Made by a program: the position numbers and the translations under genes
Notes under the pieces: generated by a model
What the model was told of the DNA's origin: nothing
Databases searched by the model: none
What the model saw: only the letters and a program-made list of their open reading frames with translations
DNA from: Nucisporomicrobium flavum
Lineage (GTDB): Bacteria > Actinomycetota > Actinomycetes > Mycobacteriales > Micromonosporaceae
Assembly (NCBI RefSeq): GCF_016464385.1
Contig: NZ_JADMLH010000020.1
Coordinates: 1-64,000 of the forward strand
Direction of reading: 5' to 3'
DNA: 64,000 nt
Shown: piece by piece, positions 8,799-17,645 of the stretch
Layout: every line of letters starts with the position of its first letter
How positions within the stretch are numbered: the first letter of the stretch is position 1

Positions 8799-8947
8799 TG
8801 TCTCGTCCTTCTCAGGTTGAGGGATGGGCCGGCCTGTGGGTGCAGGCCGGCAGTGTCCACGCAGTCATCGGCGCGTGGGGAGAGGGGTCTTGCAGGCGGC
8901 GATGAGGGGTCGGCGATGCGTCCAGCGGGGCCGGTTCGCCGGTTGGG

Positions 8948-9499
8948 TCATGGGCCGGTTCGTGGCTGCGTAGGTGGGAGCCATAGCCCGCGTTGACCGT
9001 CGCGTGGCGGGGGCTTGATGTCGTCGCGGATGGCACCGATCCAGGTTTCGAGGTTGGCCGGCGGGCGTGTCATGCCACGGATGAGCAGTACCGCTGCCTG
9101 CTCGGGGGTGTACCCGGGCCCGGGTCCCATGTCGCGTAGGTATGCGAGGTTGCCGAGTACCAGCGCTACCGCGATGCGGTAGCGGTCTGGCCAGCTGTTA
9201 TCGGGATCTGAGGCGTTGACGGTCATGGCCCAGCGGCAGCGGGCGGCGACTTCGCGTTCGAACTCGTCAAGCTGCGACGCTTCGGCCGCGGGCTTCTCGA
9301 CAGCGGGAGCATCAGGTGCGTCGGCCGGATGGTCGCTGAGGTGGTCGGCCAGGACGCGGACAAACCACGTGGCCGGGACCTGCCGGTCGTCGCCGTACGG
9401 GTAGGTCTCGGCGAAGTCGAGGTGCAGGGCGCACCGGGCGGTCACGGCCTGCTCGCCGATGTGAAAGGCGATCTGGTCGGCGCCGGGCCGGCCGCTCAT
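8948..9499 (-). CDS. Conserved hypothetical protein, 183 aa
   Basis: Start ATG overlaps the stop of the 35-aa reading frame upstream (ATGA). The protein is hydrophilic with no transmembrane or catalytic motif that I recognise. Residues around 105-150 (RYRIAVALVLGNLAYLRDMGPGPGYTPEQAAVLLIRGM) are the part preserved in the decayed copy at 5694-5825, so this block probably forms the conserved core. Function unknown. Confidence 0.6.
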   Translation of the reverse strand: MSGRPGADQIAFHIGEQAVTARCALHLDFAETYPYGDDRQVPATWFVRVLADHLSDHPADAPDAPAVEKPAAEASQLDEFEREVAARCRWAMTVNASDPDNSWPDRYRIAVALVLGNLAYLRDMGPGPGYTPEQAAVLLIRGMTRPPANLETWIGAIRDDIKPPPRDGQRGLWLPPTQPRTGP

Positions 9500-9603
9500 C
9501 GACGATCTCCGGGATGCGCGTCGTCCTCGGCCACGAGGATGAAGATGGCGTCTGCGGCGTGGCTTCGGGGGCGGTCTTTCGCGGCTGGCTCAGGCTGCTT
9601 CAT
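9496..9603 (-). CDS. Short coupled reading frame, 35 aa
   Basis: ATG at 9603 follows CCAGGAACC, and the stop overlaps the next gene's ATG as ATGA. The product is mostly polar (residues such as KQPEPAAKDRPRSH) with a short hydrophobic patch IFILV. It may be a real microprotein or a leader that couples translation of the 183-aa protein. No homology recognised. Confidence 0.4.
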   Translation of the reverse strand: MKQPEPAAKDRPRSHAADAIFILVAEDDAHPGDRR

Positions 9604-9674
9604 GGTTCCTGGTAGGTGAGTCCCGCGCGTGATTGGGTGCGGCGGTCGGACGCGTGAGCAGGGCACCGGCGGCC

Positions 9675-11423
9675 TCACGATGGTGCTCCTGACGAGCTGC
9701 CGGGTAGTGGCGGTTCGTGCAGGGGGTCTGCGCCGCGGTAGTGGGGGCGGGTGGGCGCGTCGGGCCAGCCGTCGATGTACTGCCGGTGGGTGATGTCGCC
9801 GAGGTGTGGCGGGCGCACGTTGTCGCCGGGTTCGATGGTGAAGCTCCACTCGCCGGAATCGGTGTAGTGGTCCCCGAGGTCCGCGGCAGCGAGTACGGCC
9901 AGGTCATGGCTCGTGTGGTCGGTGAGCATCCGGAACACGGCGGTGGTGGCGACGGCGTGATCGGCTGCGGGCCGGCCGCCGATGGTGAGGGCGGCGCCGG
10001 GGTGGCCGGTGCTGCGGCCCAAGACCAGTTCGAGGCGGCAGGAAAGGCAGACCAGGCTCACCTCGCCGGGTGCCGGTTCCTCCGGTGGGGTGGGACTGGC
10101 GCCGTCGAAGCCGATGGGCGTGGCCGGTCCGGACCCGGCGGCGAGGTAGTCAGCGAGGGCGATGTCGGGTTCCGGGTCGGTGCCCGGCGAGGCGATCAGC
10201 CAGGTGGGGGTGGCCGTGTACTTCCGCCAGGCGGGCGACACCTCGGTGAGGACGCGCAGGTCATGATTGGGGTGTTCGGTGAGGAGCCGCCACGTCGCCC
10301 GGCTGACGTCGGACTGGAGCCAGGCGGGTTGTCCGGCTGCGATGATCGGGACGGTCGGTGTGTCGAGCTGGCCGCCGTGTACGACGGAGCTGCCCAGGCG
10401 CAGCGCGAGCCGGCAGGTGTCGCAGATCAGCCATACGTTGCTGCTGGCCGGTTTGGCGTGTAGCCGATGGCGGGTGTGCAGGGCGTGGGTGTGGGCGGTG
10501 AGCCCGTACCAGATGGCGTCCAGGTTTTCCTCGTACCGCATCGCCGCGATACCCGCGTCTGCGGGAAGCGGCGACGTGTCGGGCGGTGCCGGGCTGCGGT
10601 GACCAACGGGCGGTTCACCGTGCAGGAGGGCCGAGAATTGATGCCGGTCCAGCGCCCGGCGCCCGGGTTGGGTGCATACGCTGCGGTGCGGGTCACGGAT
10701 CCGGTCGGTGAGGTCCAGCGCGAGCGTGGCGAACAGGGCACGCCCGGGTGCGTCCAGCGGCTCCAGGTGTGCTGCGTGCACGTCGAGCAGGAGGCCGGCG
10801 AGGTCGTCGCGACCGCATGCGCCGGCCAGCGCGACAGCGACGATCACGGTCGTCAGCAGTGCCGGCCTCGGTTGCTTGCCCTGTTCGGCAGGCATGGGTG
10901 TATGCCGTACGCCTTGGTGGGCGAGGGCGCACATCCCATGGGTGTGCAGGGCGAGGTAGGCGAGCAGGTGGTCGAGCATGGCCTCGACGTCGACGGGGGC
11001 ATGGCCGGGATCGTTGATGCGTAGCGCGATGGCCGATGCCGCGCCGGAGGTGCTGTCGATCAGGGGCAGGATGCCGGCACGCACGGCGGCCTCGGCCAGG
11101 GCGGCGCGTTGTCGTTGCTGATGCCCACTGGGGTGCAGCCGGGTGCTGGCCGCGGCGGCGTACTGCGCCCACCGCGCGACCACTGGCCCGCGGTGCGGTG
11201 TGTCGGCGATCCAGCGCAGGGCGATATCGATGAGCCGCTGATCGGCAGGCGTGGCCGCGGGATCACGGTGGGCCAGCTCCAGCGGTAGCGAAGCCGGATC
11301 GCCTTCATCGTGCTGGCCGCCGGTCGGTTGCATCGGCTGCGCGGGATCTGCGGGCGTTCCGTTTGCCGGCTTGCCGATCCACGGGCTGCTGTCAAAGTGG
11401 GAGGGTTCTGGCATGACACTCAT
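9675..11423 (-). CDS. Large unknown protein with two CxxC-containing repeat domains
   Basis: 582 aa. The chosen ATG at 11423 overlaps the methyltransferase stop (ATGA). The N-terminal 300 residues are helical and alanine-rich. Two related segments follow: one from about 331 (CDTCRLALRLG, then TWRLLTEHPNHDLRVL) and one from about 456 (CLSCRLELVLGR, then VFRMLTDHTSHDLAVL). Each has a CxxC, a leucine-glycine turn, and a downstream R-LT-H-HDL-VL helix, so the second half is a tandem duplication. One CxxC per repeat suggests a shared or dimeric metal site, which is inference. It belongs to the coupled leftward gene run. Confidence 0.65.
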   Translation of the reverse strand: MSVMPEPSHFDSSPWIGKPANGTPADPAQPMQPTGGQHDEGDPASLPLELAHRDPAATPADQRLIDIALRWIADTPHRGPVVARWAQYAAAASTRLHPSGHQQRQRAALAEAAVRAGILPLIDSTSGAASAIALRINDPGHAPVDVEAMLDHLLAYLALHTHGMCALAHQGVRHTPMPAEQGKQPRPALLTTVIVAVALAGACGRDDLAGLLLDVHAAHLEPLDAPGRALFATLALDLTDRIRDPHRSVCTQPGRRALDRHQFSALLHGEPPVGHRSPAPPDTSPLPADAGIAAMRYEENLDAIWYGLTAHTHALHTRHRLHAKPASSNVWLICDTCRLALRLGSSVVHGGQLDTPTVPIIAAGQPAWLQSDVSRATWRLLTEHPNHDLRVLTEVSPAWRKYTATPTWLIASPGTDPEPDIALADYLAAGSGPATPIGFDGASPTPPEEPAPGEVSLVCLSCRLELVLGRSTGHPGAALTIGGRPAADHAVATTAVFRMLTDHTSHDLAVLAAADLGDHYTDSGEWSFTIEPGDNVRPPHLGDITHRQYIDGWPDAPTRPHYRGADPLHEPPLPGSSSGAPS

Positions 11424-12232
11424 CCGGCGCGCCGTCCGGCCGCCGGGCCAGCAAGCTGGGCGAGCGCCCCGTAGATCGATGCCTGCTCGGGCGCGACGAT
11501 GGTGTCGCTGTCCGGTCGCCACAAGGTGATCGGACTGATGCCCGGCTCGACGAGATCCAGGCCGGTGAAGAACCGCGCGAACTGGTCACGGTCGCGAAGA
11601 ACGAAGTCGTGCCCGGACAGCTGGTCGCGGGTGGGTGCGTCGAGGAAGTCGCCGGTGGCGTGCGAGGCGACCAGGTAGCTGCCCGGCGCCAGCTGCCCGA
11701 GCAGATCTTGTACGACGGTGTACGCCTGCTCGTCGTCGCGGACGAAGTGCAGCACCGCGACGAGCAGCAGGGCGACGGGCTGCTTGAGGTTCAGGATCTC
11801 CCGCAGTCTCGGGTCGTCGAGGATGCCCCGCGGTTCACGTAAGTCGGCCTGGATGTAGTTGGTGCGGCCGTCCGGGTGGCTGGTGAGCAGGGCGCGGGCG
11901 TGGGCCATCACGAGGGGGTCGTTGTCGACGTAGACGATGCGGCTGTCCGGCGCGACACGCTGGGCGACTTCGTGGGTGTTGTCGGCGGTGGGCAGGCCGG
12001 TGCCGATGTCGAGGAACTGCCGGATCCCCGCCTCACCCGCCAGCAAGCCCACTGCCCGCCGCAGGAACCTGCGGTTCTCGACCGCGGCGATGCGAATGCT
12101 GGGGTATTCGGCTTCGATCGCGTCGGCGGAGGCGCGGTCGGCGGCGAAGTTGTCCTTGCCGCCGAGCCAGTAATCGTAGCGCCGGGCCGGGTGCGCCACG
12201 CTGGTGTCGATCTGCGGTACGTCGTGGGTCAT
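11420..12232 (-). CDS. DUF574-type SAM-dependent methyltransferase
   Basis: 270 aa from ATG 12232. The opening HPARRYDYWLGGKDNFAADR, then FLDIGTGLPT (AdoMet-binding motif I), VYVDNDPLVMAHA (motif II with the acidic residue) and LLLVAVLHFVRDD are diagnostic of the actinobacterial DUF574 (Methyltransf_19) family. Members occur in many actinomycete gene sets and substrates are generally unknown. The gene lies 53 bp after the TPR-like gene and is translationally coupled to the CxxC-repeat gene downstream. Confidence 0.85.
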   Translation of the reverse strand: MTHDVPQIDTSVAHPARRYDYWLGGKDNFAADRASADAIEAEYPSIRIAAVENRRFLRRAVGLLAGEAGIRQFLDIGTGLPTADNTHEVAQRVAPDSRIVYVDNDPLVMAHARALLTSHPDGRTNYIQADLREPRGILDDPRLREILNLKQPVALLLVAVLHFVRDDEQAYTVVQDLLGQLAPGSYLVASHATGDFLDAPTRDQLSGHDFVLRDRDQFARFFTGLDLVEPGISPITLWRPDSDTIVAPEQASIYGALAQLAGPAAGRRAG

Positions 12233-12285
12233 GAGCTGCCTCGTGGGTGATTGCAGAGCGGAAGGAACCGAGCGGGGGCGGCCGG

Positions 12286-13068
12286 TCATGACGCGTCGGC
12301 CAGGCTCAGAAGCAGCCCCCACCAGCGGTTGCGGCGTTCGGGCCACGGCTGGACTGCTGCGTCGGCGAGAGTCAGCGCGCCGAGGTCTGCCAGCGACACC
12401 GGCCGCCGCCAGCGCGCGCAGGCCTGGTCGTGGGTCGCGGAGACCCTGGCGAAGGTACGGATGCCGTACTCGGCGAACTCGTACCGTTCGGGGCTGCCTG
12501 GTGTGGGCAGGAGCCGGCTGTCGGCGAACAGCTTGGCTTCGGCGTCATGGTCGCGCCGGCACGCGCACAGCATGGCGGCCAGCCATAGCAGCAGTGTCGT
12601 ACCGCCGTCGTCGTGCTGCTGGTTGCGCCACAGGTCCAGCGCCTTGGTGGCGGTGCGGATGGCTTCGCCGCAGTGGCCCTGCCAGTGCAGCGACTGCGCG
12701 TCGTGCAGCAGCCTCATCGGCAGATCCGGCGACGGGACCAAGTTGGCGTACGGGCGGTGCACGCCAGGCCCCGTCGGATGGCCGGCGGGGTCCGGCTGGG
12801 CAGGCCGGGGCGAGGGTACCGAGTGTCGCGGTGCAGGAAAGTGCAGCCGGGCGCGGACGGCGTAGCGTGTCCACCCCGGGTCGCCGGTGATGTCGCTGTA
12901 GAGGGCCGCGGCTTCCAGCAGCACCAGATCGCAGGGGGCATCATCGGGATCGAGGCCGCTCAGATGATGCTTCAGCAGCAGGGCAGCACCGTCGGGGTCG
13001 CCGTTGGCCAGCAGGAGGCGAGCGAAAGGCAGGCTCATCGGCAGTGCCTGCCGCTCAGCGGAGGTCAT
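12286..13068 (-). CDS. TPR-like hypothetical protein
   Basis: 260 aa. ATG overlaps the upstream stop (ATGA). Helix-rich with short repeats such as RLLHDAQSLHWQGHCGEAIRTATKALDLW that look like tetratricopeptide helices. A proline-rich linker lies near residues 80-110. The N-terminal and C-terminal parts resemble the all-helical ends of actinobacterial TPR regulators but no HTH is seen. Probably a protein-interaction partner within this gene run. Confidence 0.6.
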   Translation of the reverse strand: MTSAERQALPMSLPFARLLLANGDPDGAALLLKHHLSGLDPDDAPCDLVLLEAAALYSDITGDPGWTRYAVRARLHFPAPRHSVPSPRPAQPDPAGHPTGPGVHRPYANLVPSPDLPMRLLHDAQSLHWQGHCGEAIRTATKALDLWRNQQHDDGGTTLLLWLAAMLCACRRDHDAEAKLFADSRLLPTPGSPERYEFAEYGIRTFARVSATHDQACARWRRPVSLADLGALTLADAAVQPWPERRNRWWGLLLSLADAS

Positions 13069-13850
13069 CGGCAGCCCTTACTCGTCGTGCGCGCCTGGTA
13101 GGCGCACACCCGCCGGTGCTCGAAGGCCCCGGCGATCAGCACGGTGCCACCACCATCGGTCGGCTGCTCTGCCATGCCGGGGATAGCAGGATGCGTGACA
13201 GTGGTCCCGGCGCGGGAATGGCACGCGTCGAGCATCAACCGGTACAGCCGCACGACCGTAGCCACCGTCGGCGCGTCCTCGTCAGCCGTTTGGGTGGCGG
13301 TCTGCCAAGCGAACAGGACTTCGTCGAGAGCCTCGAAACACCGGCCCTGGAGGTGCAGGCAGGCGGCGTGGGCCAGCCGTGCCTGCTGGGCCGGCCCCGG
13401 TTGGTGCGCGTTCTCGTGCCGGGTGATGAGCTGGCCCCAGAGATCGGCGGCCTGCTGGTGGTGGCCGGCGTCGTCGAGCACGATGGCGCGGGTACGCACC
13501 GCGAACAGTGCCACCGCAGCGGTCGGGGTGCAGGCGTGCTGGGCGAGTTGGCACGCCCGGCGCGAGATCAGGTCTCGTACGTCGTGCGGGTAGTCCCGGT
13601 CTGCGGCTGCCTGGGTGGCGACGCTGACCAGGTCTGCCGGGTCGAAGCCGAGGGCGAGCAGCTCGGTGACGAAGCCGGCCCATTGCTCGGCGTCCGGATC
13701 GTGTGAGGGAGCCCGGTCGGTCGGTGCTGAGGTGTGCGGCCGGTCGGTCGCGGTGCTGGCGGGCCAGCGGTCGTTGCGTGCTGGGCTGGTGCTCACGCTG
13801 CCGGACGTGGCGCTGGCGGCCGCCGGCCGGGCGCTGCGGGGGAGGCTCAT
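13065..13850 (-). CDS. Helical hypothetical protein paired with the TPR-like gene
   Basis: 261 aa starting at the ATG that overlaps the stop of the small membrane protein gene (ATGA). An upstream extension of the frame would overlap that gene completely and is rejected. The first 60 residues are Ser/Ala/Pro-rich and disordered; the rest is helical (LAQHACTPTAAVALFAVRTRAIVLDDAGHHQQAADLW) and could form TPR-like pairs. No catalytic motif. Coupled at both ends, so made together with its neighbours. Confidence 0.6.
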   Translation of the reverse strand: MSLPRSARPAAASATSGSVSTSPARNDRWPASTATDRPHTSAPTDRAPSHDPDAEQWAGFVTELLALGFDPADLVSVATQAAADRDYPHDVRDLISRRACQLAQHACTPTAAVALFAVRTRAIVLDDAGHHQQAADLWGQLITRHENAHQPGPAQQARLAHAACLHLQGRCFEALDEVLFAWQTATQTADEDAPTVATVVRLYRLMLDACHSRAGTTVTHPAIPGMAEQPTDGGGTVLIAGAFEHRRVCAYQARTTSKGCR

Positions 13851-14155
13851 GCCGTCACCGCCATCGGTGTGGCCGGTGTGGGCGGCGCGCAGCGGGTGGC
13901 GGAACGGCCGTGGACGACGGCGGCGGCGACGGTGATCGCGATCAGGACGGCGGCGACGGCCACGACGGTCCAGGTCCGCCGGCGTAGCTGGTCGACGTGG
14001 TGCTGCCACTCGCGGCGCATGTCGTCCACGGTGGGACGAGTAAGGCCGGCCGCCGGCATGGTGCGGGCGTGGGAGTTGAGCCACCGGTCGGGGCGGGTGT
14101 CTTTGAGCGGCGCCCCAAGTTCGCGGCGCGTGGGACGCGGATTGACCGGGTTCAC
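13847..14155 (-). CDS. Small single-pass membrane protein, 102 aa
   Basis: GTG start overlapping the stop of the ABC ATPase (GTGA). A soluble N-terminus of about 60 residues is followed by one strong transmembrane segment (TWTVVAVAAVLIAITVAAAVV, about 62-82) and a short tail. Its position directly after the importer ATPase suggests an accessory membrane component, but nothing in the sequence shows a function. Confidence 0.65.
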   Translation of the reverse strand: MNPVNPRPTRRELGAPLKDTRPDRWLNSHARTMPAAGLTRPTVDDMRREWQHHVDQLRRRTWTVVAVAAVLIAITVAAAVVHGRSATRCAPPTPATPMAVTA

Positions 14156-15717
14156 GCGGCGGCTCCTGCCGTGCTGACGCCGAGGTATCCGGCGAGGCGG
14201 GCGTGGGTGGCCGGGCCGTTGATGTCGGTGGTGGAGAACGCGATGCGGGCGGCGTCGAGGACGCTGATGCGGTCGGCGACGGCGAGGGCGGCGCGCTGGT
14301 TCTGTTCGGCCAGCAGGACCGCGACCCCGGTGCCGGCGATGCGGGTGATCGTGCCGGTGAGCTGGTCGACGACCTGCGGGGCGAGCCCCTCGGTGGGTTC
14401 GTCGAGCAGCAGCAGCCGGGGGCCGGTCAGCAACGCGCGGGCGATCGCGGCCATCTGCTGTTCGCCGCCGGACATCTGCGCCGGGTACCGGCGCAGTTTG
14501 TCGCGCAGGGCGGGCAGCAGGTCGAGGACGTCGTCGATAGTCCAGCGGGCCTCCTGCCGCTGGCGGCGGGTGCGGCGGGCGGCCAGGGCCAGGTGCTCGC
14601 GGATGGTCAGGCTGGCGAACAGGCGGCGGCCTTGCGGGACCAAGGCGATGCCGTGCCGGCCGGCGTCGGCCGGTTGTGCGGGGCGCAGCTCGACGCCGGC
14701 GACCCGGATCCGGGTGTGGCGGTGGGGCCGGTGCAGGCCGGCGATGGTGTTGAGCAGGGTAGATTTTCCGGTGCCGTTGCGGCCGAGGACGGCCTGCACG
14801 CTGCCGGCGTCCACCGAGAGGGTGATGTCGTCGAGGACTGTGGCGCCGTGGTAGGCGGCGTGCAGGCTGTCGACCTGCAATACGGCCGGCTCCTGCACTG
14901 CGACGGTGTCGGCTGTGACGGTGAGTGTGCGACGCAGGCGCGGGGGTTTGCCGGCGGTAGCCGCACCGCCGGGTTCCTCCTGGTCGGCCGGGTTCGCGGT
15001 GATGGTGTCCGGTGTGGCCGGGCTGAGGTAGACCGCTTGGACGACCGGATGCTCGCGCACCTCGTCGGCGGTGCCGCTGAAGACGTGCTGGCCGGCCGCG
15101 AGGACGGTGATGGTTGTGGCGAGGTCGAAGACCAGGGGCAGATGGTGGTCGACCACGATGACCGCGGCGGTGTCGGGCAGCTGCCGGATGATGGTGCCGA
15201 CGTGGGTGATCTCGCTCGGGTCGAGTCCGGCGGAGGGTTCGTCGAGCAGCAGCAGCTGGGGCTGGGCGGCGAACACGACGGCGAGTTCGAGCAGCCGCCG
15301 CTGGCCGTACGGTAGCTGCCCGGCCGGGGTGCCGGCATGGCGGCCGAGCCCGACCTGCTCGAGCGCGGCCTGCACCTTCGGGCGGCGCATGCGCCGGTGG
15401 CGGATGGCCAGCGCGATGTTCTCGGCGGCGGTGAGCTGCTCGACGACGGCGGGGTGCTGGAAGGTCCGGCCGATGCCGAGCCGGGCCCGGGCGCCCTCGC
15501 GCAGCCGGGTGACCGGCCTCTGCCCGAGCCGGATGTCGCCGGCCGGGGGGACGAGGTTTCCGGCGATCACGTTGAGCAGGGTGGACTTGCCGGCGCCGTT
15601 GGGTCCGATGACGGCGTGCCGGCTCCCGGCGGCGATGTGGAGGCTGACGGGGTGCAGGACGATGGCGGCGCCGTAGCCGTAGGAGACGCCGCCGACGTGC
15701 AGCAGCGGGGCGTTCAT
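14152..15717 (-). CDS. Fused LivG-LivF ABC transporter ATPase
   Basis: 521 aa carrying two complete ABC ATPase domains. Domain 1 has Walker A GPNGAGKST (38-46), the LivG-style signature LPYGQR (135-140), and Walker B LLLLDEPSAGLDP. Domain 2 has GRNGTGKST (312-320), MSGGEQQ, and LLLLDEPTEGLAP, typical of LivF. In most bacteria LivG and LivF are separate chains; here a 50-residue linker joins them. The ATG at 15717 overlaps the LivM stop; a longer upstream frame lies inside LivM and is rejected. Energises the importer encoded just upstream. Confidence 0.9.
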   Translation of the reverse strand: MNAPLLHVGGVSYGYGAAIVLHPVSLHIAAGSRHAVIGPNGAGKSTLLNVIAGNLVPPAGDIRLGQRPVTRLREGARARLGIGRTFQHPAVVEQLTAAENIALAIRHRRMRRPKVQAALEQVGLGRHAGTPAGQLPYGQRRLLELAVVFAAQPQLLLLDEPSAGLDPSEITHVGTIIRQLPDTAAVIVVDHHLPLVFDLATTITVLAAGQHVFSGTADEVREHPVVQAVYLSPATPDTITANPADQEEPGGAATAGKPPRLRRTLTVTADTVAVQEPAVLQVDSLHAAYHGATVLDDITLSVDAGSVQAVLGRNGTGKSTLLNTIAGLHRPHRHTRIRVAGVELRPAQPADAGRHGIALVPQGRRLFASLTIREHLALAARRTRRQRQEARWTIDDVLDLLPALRDKLRRYPAQMSGGEQQMAAIARALLTGPRLLLLDEPTEGLAPQVVDQLTGTITRIAGTGVAVLLAEQNQRAALAVADRISVLDAARIAFSTTDINGPATHARLAGYLGVSTAGAAA

Positions 15718-16742
15718 GCCCGCCTCCGGCGGGTGTACCAGGTGCGAAGGCCGGTGGCGGCCGGCCGCAGATATGGGACGGTGAGGCAGAGCAGCGCGAA
15801 GTAGAGCGGTCCGGTGCCGTTGCTGCCGAAGTAGTCCCGCACGACCACGATCGCCACGGTGGCCGCCAGCGCCCCGATCATCGTCGGGGTACCTGACAGG
15901 GCGGCGCCGAGCGCGGCGGCGGCGAATGCGGCCGCGGCGACATCGAAGCTCAGGTCGGCCGGGGACACGAACGTGTTGATGGCGACGGTCAAAGCTCCCC
16001 CGATACCGGCGAGGACGGCGGCCGCCACGTAGGCGGCGCCGAGATTCACGGTCGGCCGGTAGCCGAGCGCGATCATGCGGGGTTCGTGGCCGGCGTGGCC
16101 GCGCCAGATCAACGCCAGCCGCGAGCGCAGCAGGACCGCGGTGCCCGCTGCGGCCACGGCAAGCACGGTGATCGCGTACCAGTAAACGCCGGGGGTACTG
16201 GTCAGCGGATGGCCGTGGCCGAGGGTGACCGGCGGGGTGTGCCGGCCGTCGCTGCCGCCGGTCACGCCGGTCCAGTGCACGGCGATCGCGTACCCGAGCC
16301 CTTGGATCATGACGGTGACCATCAGGAAGCTCACGGCGCGGGTGCGCAGCACGAACGGTGCCGTCACTACGGCCGCGACCGCGGAGGTTGCTGCCGCGGC
16401 GGCCAGCTGTACCGGGCCGTCGGTGATCCCGGAGGCGGCCAGGACGACGGCGGTGTAGGCGCCGACGCCGAGGAACGCGGTCTGCCCGAACGACGGGAGT
16501 CCGGCGACGGCGAGCATCTGGGTGCTCATCGCCAGCAGGGCCAGCACGACGGCGCTGCTGGCGAGACCGACCACGTACGGCCCGGCAAGCGCGGGCAGCG
16601 CGGCGGCCCCCAGGACCACGCCGGTTGCGGCCGGCCACCGGCCGACCCGCCACACCACCCGCCGTCGGCCGGATGATGTGGAGCCTGTGGCGTGGTCTTC
16701 GCGAGCCGCGTCTGAGGCGGTCGCGGCAGTGGTGGTGGTCAT
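15714..16742 (-). CDS. LivM-type branched-chain amino-acid ABC permease
   Basis: 342 aa with about eight to ten membrane segments. The motifs LPSFGQTAFLGVGAYTAV and IWRGHAGHEPRMIALGYRPTVNLGAAYVAAAVLAGIGGAL are those of LivM-family permeases. The N-terminal 35 residues are a soluble extension. Start and stop overlap LivH and the ATPase gene (ATGA at both ends), so the three are made as one unit. The true substrate may be a branched-chain amino acid, amide or urea, which sequence alone does not settle. Confidence 0.88.
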   Translation of the reverse strand: MTTTTAATASDAAREDHATGSTSSGRRRVVWRVGRWPAATGVVLGAAALPALAGPYVVGLASSAVVLALLAMSTQMLAVAGLPSFGQTAFLGVGAYTAVVLAASGITDGPVQLAAAAATSAVAAVVTAPFVLRTRAVSFLMVTVMIQGLGYAIAVHWTGVTGGSDGRHTPPVTLGHGHPLTSTPGVYWYAITVLAVAAAGTAVLLRSRLALIWRGHAGHEPRMIALGYRPTVNLGAAYVAAAVLAGIGGALTVAINTFVSPADLSFDVAAAAFAAAALGAALSGTPTMIGALAATVAIVVVRDYFGSNGTGPLYFALLCLTVPYLRPAATGLRTWYTRRRRA

Positions 16743-17611
16743 GCGGCGACCGCCGTCCGCAGACCCTGACGGCGCACGACCAGGACGGCGATGACGACCA
16801 GGAACAGGCTGAACGAGGCGAGGCCCGGGGCGACGACCGCGCCGACGTAGTCCACCATGCCGACGACCAAGGCGGCGATCAGCAACGCCCGGATGTTGGT
16901 GCCGGCACCGCCGAGGATGACCACGATCAGCGACAGCGTCAGCACGGTCGCGTCCACGCCGGGAGCCGGCCCGAGAACCGGCGCCCCGAGGACTCCGGCA
17001 CCGACGGCGAGGGCGGTACCGACGGTGATCGCGGCGATGCGGATCCGGGTCGCGGACAGGCCGAGGGTGGCGGCGATCGGCGGGTCGTCGATGGCGGCCC
17101 GCAGCGCGATCCCGGCCATGCTGCGGTGCAGGACTTGGTGCATGACGACAGCGATCAGCGCGGCGACGGCGATGAACACCAGGTGGTAGATCGGGTAGCC
17201 GTGCCCGGCGAAGCTCAGGTGTCCGTCGAGCAGGCCCGGGCGGGGCACGGTCAGGGAGCTACCGCCAGAGATCCGGCTGAACAGCCACACGACGATGCCG
17301 ACCAGCCCCAGCGTGACGACTGCCTGCTCGGTGTGCCCCGCGAGGGGGCGCAGCAGGGCGGCCAGCCCGGCGCCGCCCACGGTGGCGGCGGCCAGGCCGG
17401 CGGCCAGAGCGAGGGCGAGGCCGGTGAGCGTGCCGTCGGCGAACAGGTAGGCCAGCCAGGTTCCGGCCAGGTAGGACGCGCCGTGGGCGAGGTTCATGAC
17501 CTTCATGACGCCGAGGATCAGCTTGAGCCCGGCGGCCACGACGAACAGCAGCAGCCCGTACGCGAGGCCGCCGAGCCCGGTGACCGCGATGGTCGCTGAC
17601 GTGGATCCCAC
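16739..17611 (-). CDS. LivH-type branched-chain amino-acid ABC permease
   Basis: 290 aa starting at GTG 17611, chosen because GAGGAAGG lies 8 nt upstream; a longer TTG start would sit inside that ribosome binding site. The sequence GVMKVMNLAHGASYLAGTWLAYL is the LivH signature near the N-terminus, and about eight membrane helices follow. ATGA overlap with LivM downstream. Partner of LivM in the transport channel. Confidence 0.88.
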   Translation of the reverse strand: MGSTSATIAVTGLGGLAYGLLLFVVAAGLKLILGVMKVMNLAHGASYLAGTWLAYLFADGTLTGLALALAAGLAAATVGGAGLAALLRPLAGHTEQAVVTLGLVGIVVWLFSRISGGSSLTVPRPGLLDGHLSFAGHGYPIYHLVFIAVAALIAVVMHQVLHRSMAGIALRAAIDDPPIAATLGLSATRIRIAAITVGTALAVGAGVLGAPVLGPAPGVDATVLTLSLIVVILGGAGTNIRALLIAALVVGMVDYVGAVVAPGLASFSLFLVVIAVLVVRRQGLRTAVAA

Positions 17612-17645
17612 GACGCGTTCCTTCCTCAAAACGGGGGTGGCTGGA

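Noticed and set aside
15717..16653. Extended N-terminus of the fused ABC ATPase
   Set aside because: The extra 312 codons lie antiparallel in sense with LivM in another frame and are arginine-rich; the ATG at 15717 overlaps the LivM stop and begins a normal ABC domain.
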